DNA of 30,523 nt from JAJDIA01 sp031555145 (GTDB lineage: Bacteria > Bacteroidota > Bacteroidia > Bacteroidales > Tannerellaceae), in the NCBI GenBank assembly GCA_031555145.1, contig JAVBUR010000081.1:1-30523 (forward strand), in the 5' to 3' direction. The notes under the pieces were generated by a model. That model was not told the origin of the DNA and ran no database searches. It worked only from the letters and a program-made list of their open reading frames with translations. Below, one piece after another: positions 1 through 6,725 of the stretch. Both the position numbers and the translations under genes were made by a program. Position 1 is the first letter of the stretch. Every line of letters begins with the position of its first letter.

Positions 1-60
1 TGGAACTTTTTGTTCCTTATGATAAACTTTTAGTTCCATGCAGATGGAACTCCGGATGGT
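1..60. repeat. two short hairpins built from GGAAC/GTTCC units
   Basis: Two perfect inverted repeats lie in the first 51 bases: GGAAC (2-6) with GTTCC (12-16) around a T-rich loop, and AGTTCCAT (32-39) with ATGGAACT (44-51) around GCAG. The same GGAAC unit therefore occurs four times in about 50 bases. No open reading frame covers it. It could be a palindromic interspersed repeat or terminators of a gene lying to the left of the window; the sequence alone does not decide. Confidence 0.5.
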
Positions 61-103
61 TGCAGGCGCGACAAAAGCAACTACACGACCCCACAACAAA
101 AAC

Positions 104-160
104 ATTCAATTCCGGATAGACTTGAAGCTGAACGATCTTCAAATTCGGACAGAATTGAAT
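104..160 (-). terminator. probable terminator after rocF
   Basis: An imperfect hairpin follows the rocF stop codon. The outer arms ATTCAATTC (104-112) and GAATTGAAT (152-160) are perfect complements, as are the inner arms TTGAAG (122-127) and CTTCAA (137-142), separated by an internal loop. On the minus strand the hairpin is followed by TGTTTTTG. This is a weaker terminator than others in the window because of the large internal loop. Confidence 0.5.
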
Positions 161-176
161 ACCCTATACGTCTTTC

Positions 177-1073
177 CTATATCCGCCGGGTGATGTAGTC
201 GATGATGTGGAGGCAGAGGCGGGTGGTACGTTCGTCGGTATCGAGTTCGGGGTTGAGTTCGACGATATCCATCGACTTGACTAGGTTGGTGGCGATGATC
301 TGGTCGACGAAGGTGTTGAATTCGTCGGGAGTCAGGCCGTCGGGGACGGTAGTGCCGGTGCCGGGAGCATAGGCGGGGTCGATGCTGTCGACGTCGATGC
401 TGAAATGGATGTTACGGATCTTTCGCTCCTTCAGTTTCCGCTTGATGTCTTCGGCAACGAAGGAGATACCCTGGCTGCGGATCAGTTCCATGGGGTAGAC
501 GCTGAGTTGCTCGCTGCGGATCAACTCCTGTTCGCCATCGTCGAGACTGCGGGTTCCGACAAGGAAGACGTTCTCGGGATGGACTTTGTTGCCGGGTGCG
601 TAGATATTGACCAGCGCTTCGCTGCCTTTGCCCATCAGGGCGCTGAGGGGCATGCCGTGGATGTTGCCACTGGGGGAGGTCTCATTGGTGTTCACGTCGC
701 CGTGGGCGTCGAGCCAGATGATGCCGAAGTCGTCGAAACTTTTTCCTACGCCGGAGGCGCTGCCGAGACCGAGCGAATGGTCACCCCCGATCACTAACGG
801 GAAAGCCCCGCCGCGCAGGGTGTCGTAGACCAGCTCGGCGAGGTTGTTGTTGACTTCCACGATGGCGTCGAGGTATTTCATACTCTGCCCACGGGCGAAT
901 TTATCCTGTTCGCTGACCGGCGGCACATACAGGTTGCCCAGATCGAAGGCACGATGGCCGTTCTCCCGGATCAGCTTCATCAGCCCGCGTTCGCGCAGAT
1001 GGTTCGGTGCGCGTTCAACTCCTTCACGGTCGCATCCCAGGTTGAGGGGGACGCCAATGACGTTTACTTTCAT
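177..1073 (-). CDS. rocF: arginase
   Basis: Arginase hydrolyses L-arginine to L-ornithine and urea in the cytoplasm using a binuclear manganese centre. The 298-residue protein has the usual length and carries the metal-binding motifs: GGDHS (His99), DAHGD (Asp122, His124, Asp126) and SIDVDSIDP (Asp227, Asp229). DAHGDVNT and the NIHGMP segment resemble Bacillus-type arginases more than agmatinases. The frame stays open another 43 codons upstream, but that part lies inside rocD and is low in plausible protein sequence; the ATG at 1073, giving MKVNVIGVPLNLG, fits the family start. It begins 16 bases after the rocD stop, so the two genes form an operon in which rocF makes ornithine and RocD consumes it. 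Agmatinase or formimidoylglutamase are alternatives in this superfamily, but rocD next door favours arginase. Confidence 0.93.
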   Translation of the reverse strand: MKVNVIGVPLNLGCDREGVERAPNHLRERGLMKLIRENGHRAFDLGNLYVPPVSEQDKFARGQSMKYLDAIVEVNNNLAELVYDTLRGGAFPLVIGGDHSLGLGSASGVGKSFDDFGIIWLDAHGDVNTNETSPSGNIHGMPLSALMGKGSEALVNIYAPGNKVHPENVFLVGTRSLDDGEQELIRSEQLSVYPMELIRSQGISFVAEDIKRKLKERKIRNIHFSIDVDSIDPAYAPGTGTTVPDGLTPDEFNTFVDQIIATNLVKSMDIVELNPELDTDERTTRLCLHIIDYITRRI

Positions 1074-1089
1074 ACGTGTTGAACTTGGG

Positions 1090-2298
1090 TTAGAACTGTT
1101 GGAAGGTCTTGTCGATGATATGCACCGCTTCGAACAACTGCGCCCGGGTGATGACCAGCGGCGGGGTGAAGCGGATGATATGTTCGTGGGTAGGCTTGGC
1201 AATCAGGCCATTCTCCTTCAGCGCCATGCAGATATCCCAGGCGGCCTTTCCGCCATGGGGCTCGGTGACGACGGCGTTCAGGAGGCCTTTCCCGCGTACC
1301 AACTGTATCATCGGATGATTAAGCCGGCGCATCTCGTCGCGGAAGATAACGCCCATTTCATAGGCATTCTCAGCCAGCCGTTCGTCGCGTACTACTTCCA
1401 GAGCGGCGATGGCCACTTTGGCTGCCAACGGATTACCGCCGAAGGTGGAGCCGTGTTCGCCGGGAGCAATGGTGAGCATGATGTCGTCGTCGGCCAGTAC
1501 GGCTGATACCGGTGTGACGCCACCCGACAGGGCTTTGCCGAGGATAAGGATGTCGGGATGTACATCTTCGTAGTCGCAGGCCAGGAGGTTACCGGTACGC
1601 CCGATGCCGGTTTGTATCTCGTCGGCCATAAAGAGCACGTTGTGCTCGCGGCAAAGGCGGAAACAGGCGGCCAGGTATCCGTCGTTGGGAACGACCACAC
1701 CGGCTTCTCCCTGGATAGGCTCCAACAGGAAGCCGGTCACCGTCGGGTCTTGCAACGCTTCACGCACGGCTTCTACATTATTATAAGGTACTTTGATAAA
1801 ACCCGGCGTGTAGGGACCGAAGTTGCGGTAGGAGGAAGGATCGGTACTCATGGAGATGACGGTGATCGTCCGTCCGTGGAAGTTCTCGCCGCATACGATG
1901 ATCTTGGCCTGTTCGGCAGGTACGCCTTTGCGGACGTATCCCCAGCGACGGCAGAGCTTGAGGGCGGTTTCGACGGCTTCGGCACCGGTGTTCATGGGCA
2001 GTAGTTTGTCGTATCCGAAGAAACGGCAGGTAAATTCCATATACTCGCCCAGCGTATCAGTATAGAACGCGCGCGAAGCCAGTGTCAGTTTGGCGGCCTG
2101 GTCGTTCAGGGCTTTCACAATCTTCGGATGGCAATGCCCCTGGCTGAGGGCCGAGTAGCCGGAAAGGAAATCGAAATACCGTTTCCCCTCCGTATCCCAT
2201 ACATATACGCCTTCTCCGCGTTCAAGCACGACGGGCAGCGGATGATAGTTATGCGCCCCGTACGTTTCTTCTCGTTGGATGTAGTCTTCTGTTCTCAT
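1090..2298 (-). CDS. rocD: ornithine aminotransferase
   Basis: RocD moves the delta-amino group of ornithine to 2-oxoglutarate, giving glutamate semialdehyde and glutamate. At 402 residues it has the full class-III aminotransferase length. Visible motifs are NTGAEAVETALKL near 103-115 (phosphate and cofactor binding), EPIQGEAG near 193-200, MADEIQTGIGRTG with Asp226 facing the PLP ring nitrogen, and ILGKALSGG with Lys255 as the PLP Schiff-base lysine. The start MRTEDYIQREETYGAHNYHPLP matches the conserved N-terminus of bacterial and eukaryotic ornithine aminotransferases. It is the first gene of a two-gene operon with rocF; a TAnnTTTG promoter box lies about 53 bases upstream. An acetylornithine aminotransferase is possible from the fold alone, but the N-terminus and the arginase partner argue for RocD. 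Confidence 0.94.
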   Translation of the reverse strand: MRTEDYIQREETYGAHNYHPLPVVLERGEGVYVWDTEGKRYFDFLSGYSALSQGHCHPKIVKALNDQAAKLTLASRAFYTDTLGEYMEFTCRFFGYDKLLPMNTGAEAVETALKLCRRWGYVRKGVPAEQAKIIVCGENFHGRTITVISMSTDPSSYRNFGPYTPGFIKVPYNNVEAVREALQDPTVTGFLLEPIQGEAGVVVPNDGYLAACFRLCREHNVLFMADEIQTGIGRTGNLLACDYEDVHPDILILGKALSGGVTPVSAVLADDDIMLTIAPGEHGSTFGGNPLAAKVAIAALEVVRDERLAENAYEMGVIFRDEMRRLNHPMIQLVRGKGLLNAVVTEPHGGKAAWDICMALKENGLIAKPTHEHIIRFTPPLVITRAQLFEAVHIIDKTFQQF

Positions 2299-2350
2299 AT
2301 CATTTGTGTTTAGTTAAGACAAAATGTAAGCAAATGCAACCGTTTGTATG

Positions 2351-2358
2351 CAAAGATA
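2351..2358 (-). promoter_or_regulatory. candidate -7 promoter box for rocD-rocF
   Basis: The minus strand reads TATCTTTG, matching the Bacteroidetes -7 consensus TAnnTTTG, about 53 bases before the rocD start. No good TTTG is seen at the -33 position. The box is flanked by TGTAAGC (2325-2331) and its complement GCTTACA (2366-2372), which may be half-sites of a regulator. Confidence 0.45.
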
Positions 2359-2390
2359 ACAATTGGCTTACACACCTTGGCAGCGAAAAA

Positions 2391-2441
2391 CGTATGTTAA
2401 GAAGCAGAACGTCAGTCGGGCGCGTATGTTAAGAAGCAGAA
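2391..2441. repeat. 19-base direct repeat, two copies
   Basis: CGTATGTTAAGAAGCAGAA occurs at 2391-2409 and again, identical, at 2423-2441. The copies start 32 bases apart, separated by a 13-base GC-rich spacer. The second copy runs into the T-tract of the neighbouring terminator. No coding sequence is involved. Confidence 0.9.
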
Positions 2442-2468
2442 AAAAGGCATCCCGTTGTCGGAATGCCC
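2440..2468 (-). terminator. terminator after the acyltransferase gene
   Basis: On the minus strand a GGCAT...ATGCC hairpin (arms 2463-2467 and 2446-2450, extended by further pairs after one mismatch) is followed at once by six T residues (2445-2440). It begins 26 bases after the acyltransferase stop codon and ends the PASTA-rluD-ddl-acyltransferase transcript. Confidence 0.82.
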
Positions 2469-2493
2469 TTTCTTATATCATGTAAAAGCCGGA

Positions 2494-3660
2494 TTATTCC
2501 TGTGTAGTCAGGAAGTTTTTCAACGGATTGGCATACATTTCGAGTATTTTTTTGCGCAGGAAAGGTTCGTCCTTTCCGGGGATAACGATCTTGTCGAGTT
2601 GCTCCTGCAGATAGACGGTGAAATGCTTCTTCTCTTTCAGACCGTACATATTGCTGAACCGTTTGGTCGAGGTAAGCATGTCGTAGGCAATGTAGTTGGA
2701 CGGGTAGAAACGGTAATGCTTGTATATTTCCGTATCGATCAGCGAAGCGATGGCGGCATATAGTTCAGTCTTTTCCATCTCCGGATCGAGCTTTTCGAGC
2801 GTCTGGTTGATGGGCGAACCAATCGTGAAGTGTACGCGTCCCTTGTTGTTGAGGATACCGGTCTCCATGCTGAGCAGGTCGTCGCGCTTGCTTTTCACAA
2901 AGTCGGGGTTGTCTCTCTTCTGTTGGAATTCCTGCGCTTTGAGGAAGTCGCAGGGATCGAACTCGTAGGAGATCGCCACGGGTACGATATTGAGACTCAT
3001 CAGGTTAGCCAGGATATTCTTGCGGTCGCCGCCCATGTTGAGCATCTTCAGGATGCTGGCCTGGGTCTTGTCGTCGGAATCTTTCGCCCGTCCTTCGCGT
3101 TGGGCAATCCAGACGGATTCTTTCGTGTGATGGATCGTCTGGTGGATATAGGCCGAGAGTTCCATGCTGGCTTCGAGCTGCTGGCGTCCGGTTACACCAC
3201 GTTTTACGATGAAGCTGTTGTTAAGACGGACCAGTGTCTTGATCCAGGGCTTCATCAGCAGGTTATCGCCGATCGCTACCTGGGTCATTCCGTAACCTAC
3301 GTCGTACAGCATGACGTTCAGGAACGCAGCATCGAGCACGATATCCCTGTGGTTGGAAATAAAGGTGCAGGGCTCGTGATTGGCCGGCAGCCGGCTACGG
3401 CCGGAGACGGTCAGTGAGAACGTCGTTCCTTTGGCGATTGTCATAACCGCATCGTAGGCCAGTTTCGCCTTAAATTCTTCCTTGGTTCGGAAACTACGCA
3501 TCAGTGTGGTAAACTCCGGCCAGTTCAAGTCGGGTTTGATATACCGAAAAGCATCTTCCAGGTCTTTACTGGCAACAAGTTCTTCGATAGCATCCTTTAC
3601 CTCGTCTGCGTTCAGTGGGCGAATATCGTCAAAATCATGGGCAACCATTCCTGTATCCAT
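2494..3660 (-). CDS. 1-acylglycerol-3-phosphate acyltransferase-like protein
   Basis: This 388-residue protein belongs to the PlsC/LPLAT acyltransferase superfamily, which transfers acyl chains to glycerolipids or other lipid acceptors at the inner membrane. Residues 99-115 read TFISNHRDIVLDAAF, the catalytic block; the His to Asp spacing is H-x5-D to Asp110 rather than the textbook H-x4-D. IVKRGVTGR near 151-159 and WIAQREGRAKDSDD near 184-197 correspond to the acceptor-phosphate-binding blocks. An N-terminal stretch of about 70 residues and a C-terminal domain of about 130 residues extend beyond a minimal PlsC. It starts 17 bases after the ddl stop and is last in the operon. The exact acceptor, such as lysophosphatidate or an aminolipid, cannot be read from the sequence. 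Confidence 0.8.
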   Translation of the reverse strand: MDTGMVAHDFDDIRPLNADEVKDAIEELVASKDLEDAFRYIKPDLNWPEFTTLMRSFRTKEEFKAKLAYDAVMTIAKGTTFSLTVSGRSRLPANHEPCTFISNHRDIVLDAAFLNVMLYDVGYGMTQVAIGDNLLMKPWIKTLVRLNNSFIVKRGVTGRQQLEASMELSAYIHQTIHHTKESVWIAQREGRAKDSDDKTQASILKMLNMGGDRKNILANLMSLNIVPVAISYEFDPCDFLKAQEFQQKRDNPDFVKSKRDDLLSMETGILNNKGRVHFTIGSPINQTLEKLDPEMEKTELYAAIASLIDTEIYKHYRFYPSNYIAYDMLTSTKRFSNMYGLKEKKHFTVYLQEQLDKIVIPGKDEPFLRKKILEMYANPLKNFLTTQE

Positions 3661-3677
3661 TATCTATCAATTAAGTA

Positions 3678-4652
3678 TCAATTAAGCTCGTTTTCAATAA
3701 TATCACTCATTACTTCCCGGATATCCAGGCCGGCGGCGCGTACCTGTTGCGGGATAAAGCTGGTAGTGGTCATACCGGGGGTGGTGTTTACTTCCAGCAA
3801 GCGGGGCTCTCCATCAGTGGGGATAATGTAATCCACACGGATCAGACCTTTAGCATCCAGCAGGTCGTAGATACGGGAGGTACGGCGTTGAATCTTATCC
3901 GTCAACTCGGCAGAAATACGGGCTGGGGTGATTTCGTCTACCTGACCGTTGTATTTTGCGTCAAAGTCGAAGAATTCGTTCGATGTGACTACTTCCGTGA
4001 CCGGGAAAACCACTTCTTTCCCTTTTATCTTATAGCAACCACAGGTTACTTCCGTTCCCTGGATATAACTTTCCAATATCACTTCGTTGCCTTCGGTGAA
4101 GGCTTTGGCGATGGCCGGCTGTATGGCCGACGCTTCTTTTACCTTGGTGACACCGAAACTACTTCCGCCGTCGTTAGGTTTGATAAAGACAGGCAGGCCG
4201 AGGTAGTCGGTGACTTCGCGGTCGGTGACCGTCTGTCCGTTAAACAACCGGATCGAATTGGCTACGGGGATACCGAAACCGCGCAGGTAGTTGTTGCAGA
4301 CATATTTGTTGAATGTCATGGCGCTCACCAGCACGCCGCAGGAAGAGTAGGGGATGCCTAACAGTTCAAAGTAGCCTTGCAGTAATCCGTTTTCGCCCGG
4401 TGTACCGTGGATGGTGATGTAGGCAAAATCGCACAGGCGGCATTCTCCGTTTTCCATAAAGCTGAAGTCGTTCTTGTCGATCGGCGTCATTCCTTCCGGC
4501 AGGCGGACCATCCATTCACCCTTCTTCAGGATGGCGATATATACATTATATATGTCTTTGTCGATGAAAGAATAAATGCCCTCGGCACTTTTCAACGATA
4601 CAACGATTTCGGACGAATCGCCTCCAGCTATGATCAACACATTCTTTTTCAT
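3678..4652 (-). CDS. ddl: D-alanine--D-alanine ligase
   Basis: Ddl joins two D-alanines with ATP to give the dipeptide for the peptidoglycan stem; it is an ATP-grasp enzyme in the cytoplasm. The 324-residue protein shows the N-terminal IIAGGDSSEIVVSLKSA, the HGTPGENGLLQGYFELLGIPYSS block, PVFIKPNDGGSSFGVTKV for the ATP-binding lid region, and LLEVNTTPGMTTTS near the C-terminus, where Glu and Asn hold magnesium. The ATG at 4652 overlaps the rluD stop as ATGA, implying translational coupling; a start 12 codons further up lies inside rluD and adds a sequence unlike the family. The neighbouring PASTA protein, whose domain binds peptidoglycan or muropeptides in other proteins, suits a wall-related operon. 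Confidence 0.95.
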   Translation of the reverse strand: MKKNVLIIAGGDSSEIVVSLKSAEGIYSFIDKDIYNVYIAILKKGEWMVRLPEGMTPIDKNDFSFMENGECRLCDFAYITIHGTPGENGLLQGYFELLGIPYSSCGVLVSAMTFNKYVCNNYLRGFGIPVANSIRLFNGQTVTDREVTDYLGLPVFIKPNDGGSSFGVTKVKEASAIQPAIAKAFTEGNEVILESYIQGTEVTCGCYKIKGKEVVFPVTEVVTSNEFFDFDAKYNGQVDEITPARISAELTDKIQRRTSRIYDLLDAKGLIRVDYIIPTDGEPRLLEVNTTPGMTTTSFIPQQVRAAGLDIREVMSDIIENELN

Positions 4653-5749
4653 ATCATCAGTTCTTTTGAGTTTGCGTAGTTCCGCCATTTCTCAATCAAT
4701 TGTTCCATATCGGAAGGTATCCCGGAGGTGAAGAACATCTCTTCGCCGGTTGTCGGATGTACAAAGCCCAGCGTCTGGGCATGTAAGGCCTGGCGCGGAC
4801 ATACGGAGAAACAGTTTTGTACAAACTGCTTGTACTTGGCAAAGGTGGTGCCTTTGAGGATTTCATTGCCGCCGTAGCGGGCGTCGTTAAACAGGATGTG
4901 CCCGATATAACGCATATGGACGCGTATCTGGTGCGTACGTCCTGTTTCGAGTCGGCATTGAACGAGGGTGACATATCCCAAACGTTCCAATACCTTATAA
5001 TGTGTTACGGCAGGTTTACCATGGTCACCTTCAGAGAATACTTTCATTTGCATGCGATCGCGGGGGTCGCGGCCGATATTACCTTCGATACGTCCTTCGT
5101 TGTCTTGAACGACACCCCATACCAGTGCTACGTACTGGCGTTTGGTGGTTTTGTTGAAGAACTGGAGGCTGAGGTGTGATTTTGCCTGCGGCCGTTTGGC
5201 AATGACGAGCAAGCCGGAGGTATCTTTGTCGATGCGGTGTACCAATCCTACGTTTACGTCCATCGGGTCGAATAAAGGATCGTCCTTCAGGTAGTAGGCG
5301 AGGGCGTTTACCAACGTTCCGGTATAGTTCCCGTGCCCGGGATGTACCACCAACCCCGCTGGCTTATTGACCACCATCAGGCAGTCGTCTTCATAGACTA
5401 CATCAAGAGGTATATTTTCGGGAAGGATCTCTACTTCGCGACGTGGACGATCCATGACCACAGAGATTATATCCTGCGGTTTGACGCGGTAGTTGCTTTT
5501 GACGGATTTGTCGTTGGCCAGGATACAGCCGGCTTCGGCGGCTAACTGGATCCGGTTACGGGTGATGCCCATGATCCGGTCGGTCAGGAACTTGTCCACG
5601 CGGATAAGCGTCTGTCCCTTGTCGGCTACGAAACGGTAGTGCTCGTACATCCGGGAAGAGTTTTCAACTTCTTCCGGTTGTAACAGTTCGTCGTCTAACT
5701 GTTCATCATCCAACGGCTCGTTGTCTATGCCTTCGTCAAACGTTCTCAT
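4649..5749 (-). CDS. rluD: RluA/RluD-family 23S rRNA pseudouridine synthase
   Basis: RluD-type enzymes isomerise uridines in helix 69 of 23S rRNA. The 366-residue protein begins with an acidic stretch (residues 1-35), then an S4 RNA-binding domain (about 48-95), then the catalytic domain, with GLVHRIDKDTSGLLV placing the catalytic Asp at 174. RLETGRTHQIRVHM is the second conserved family motif. The acidic N-terminal extension is longer than in E. coli RluD. It lies 3 bases after the PASTA gene and shares an ATGA overlap with ddl. Whether it modifies the RluD positions or those of RluC or RluA cannot be settled from motifs. Confidence 0.9.
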   Translation of the reverse strand: MRTFDEGIDNEPLDDEQLDDELLQPEEVENSSRMYEHYRFVADKGQTLIRVDKFLTDRIMGITRNRIQLAAEAGCILANDKSVKSNYRVKPQDIISVVMDRPRREVEILPENIPLDVVYEDDCLMVVNKPAGLVVHPGHGNYTGTLVNALAYYLKDDPLFDPMDVNVGLVHRIDKDTSGLLVIAKRPQAKSHLSLQFFNKTTKRQYVALVWGVVQDNEGRIEGNIGRDPRDRMQMKVFSEGDHGKPAVTHYKVLERLGYVTLVQCRLETGRTHQIRVHMRYIGHILFNDARYGGNEILKGTTFAKYKQFVQNCFSVCPRQALHAQTLGFVHPTTGEEMFFTSGIPSDMEQLIEKWRNYANSKELMI

Positions 5750-5752
5750 GGC

Positions 5753-6355
5753 TCAAAACCATTTTTCATCCTCACTGTTCAAGTCCTCGATAGGTGAATC
5801 TTCCATATCCAGGGAATCGGCGGCATCTCCACTGCTTATAATCAGTGTTAGCCGTGATGACAGGGGTATTTGTTGGCCGGGACGCAGAGCGTTGCCGTTC
5901 ATCTCGACGGCAATCACGAGGTCTTTATAATCGCCCGGTACATACTTGGTCTCGATAGAAGTAAACCCAATGGATTTCAGCAAGGCGTAGGCCTGGCGGA
6001 AAGAATGGTCCTCTACTTCCGGGACGAGACCCATCTGTGCAGTCGTGGCATTGATGGTGACAAACAGGATACGTCCTTCCTTTACCTTCGAGCCTGCCGG
6101 AGGTACCACTTCCACAATCGCCCCCGGTTGTACTTCTTTGGAGAAGACCGAGTCGATAATGTTATATCTCAGGTTGTTGTTTTCGAAAAAGACGGCGGCT
6201 TCCTGTACGGAAAGACCCTTTACATCAGGAACAACAATTGCCCGGTTGTGTTGTGTATAGGAATCCAGCCAGTGTAATACACCGTATACCAGGACGAAGC
6301 AAACTGCCACTGCCAGTATCAGATTCATTACGATCGGGTTCTTTAATAGCCTCAT
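5753..6355 (-). CDS. membrane-anchored protein with two PASTA domains
   Basis: The 200-residue protein has one N-terminal membrane helix (about 9-28), so the rest should be periplasmic. Two PASTA domains follow (about 38-103 and 108-176), recognisable by VVPDVKGLSVQEA, then PGAIVEVVPPAGSKVKEG, and again VPEVEDHSFRQAYALL. A short acidic tail ends the protein. PASTA domains bind peptidoglycan fragments in Ser/Thr kinases and penicillin-binding proteins, but here neither a kinase nor a transpeptidase domain is attached. An ATG seven codons upstream (6376) is an equally possible start; I chose 6355 because it leaves only a short basic segment before the membrane helix. It heads the operon with rluD (3-base gap), ddl and the acyltransferase. 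Confidence 0.85.
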   Translation of the reverse strand: MRLLKNPIVMNLILAVAVCFVLVYGVLHWLDSYTQHNRAIVVPDVKGLSVQEAAVFFENNNLRYNIIDSVFSKEVQPGAIVEVVPPAGSKVKEGRILFVTINATTAQMGLVPEVEDHSFRQAYALLKSIGFTSIETKYVPGDYKDLVIAVEMNGNALRPGQQIPLSSRLTLIISSGDAADSLDMEDSPIEDLNSEDEKWF

Positions 6356-6395
6356 AGTTATTTCTCTTATTTCCATCACTTGTGCGTATCCGACT

Positions 6396-6425
6396 CAAAA
6401 ATAGGAAAAAAGCCTCAAAAACAAA
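6396..6425 (-). promoter_or_regulatory. promoter of the PASTA-rluD-ddl operon
   Basis: On the minus strand TTTG (6425-6422) is followed 18 bases later by TATTTTTG (6403-6396), matching the Bacteroidetes -33/-7 pattern. The predicted transcript would start near 6389, a leader of 13 to 35 bases depending on the start codon. The promoter sits inside the rpmH terminator hairpin. Confidence 0.6.
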
Positions 6426-6442
6426 GAAAGTAAAGGCTTTTT
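6407..6442 (-). terminator. terminator after rpmH (possibly bidirectional)
   Basis: AAAAAGCCT (6407-6415) and AGGCTTTTT (6434-6442) form a perfect 9-base inverted repeat around an 18-base loop, with A and T tracts on the outside so that it could work in both directions. It lies 49 bases downstream of the rpmH stop. Confidence 0.72.
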
Positions 6443-6490
6443 AGCAAAACCTCTACTTCCTTTATTAATTCTTAATCAAATCCGGACCGA

Positions 6491-6643
6491 TTATCCGTTG
6501 TATTCGTCGGATACGGTTAATTTGGCTCTGCCTTTCGAACGACGTGATGCCAATACTCTGCGACCATTAGCGGTAGCCATTCTGGAACGAAAGCCGTGTT
6601 TGTTCTTTCTTTTCCGGTTGGAAGGTTGAAATGTTCTTTTCAT
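6491..6643 (-). CDS. rpmH: 50S ribosomal protein L34
   Basis: Reading the minus strand from the ATG at 6643 gives a 50-residue, strongly basic protein starting MKRTFQPSNRKRKNKHGF and continuing with RMATANGRRVLASRRSKGRAK, the signature of L34. L34 sits near the exit-tunnel region of the large ribosomal subunit. The C-terminal part, LTVSDEYNG, is a few residues longer than in E. coli L34 (46 residues), as is common in Bacteroidetes. The usual rpmH neighbours dnaA or rnpA are absent here. It has its own promoter and terminator, so it is a single-gene transcript. Confidence 0.97.
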   Translation of the reverse strand: MKRTFQPSNRKRKNKHGFRSRMATANGRRVLASRRSKGRAKLTVSDEYNG

Positions 6644-6686
6644 TTTATTTATATTTTATTATTCTTTTCAGACTGTAATCGGGCTG

Positions 6687-6717
6687 CAAAGATATAGCCT
6701 TTTTTTATATATACAAA
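6687..6717 (-). promoter_or_regulatory. promoter of rpmH
   Basis: On the minus strand TTTG (6717-6714) is followed after exactly 19 bases by TATCTTTG (6694-6687), the best fit in the window to TTTG-N19-TAnnTTTG. It lies 44 bases before the rpmH start, giving a leader of about 35 to 40 bases, and starts only 8 bases beyond the stop codon region of the TPR gene. Confidence 0.7.
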
Positions 6718-6725
6718 AGAAATTA

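Noticed and set aside
844..1506. 220-codon open frame on the plus strand across rocF and rocD
   Set aside because: It crosses two well-recognised genes in antisense and has no recognisable motif.
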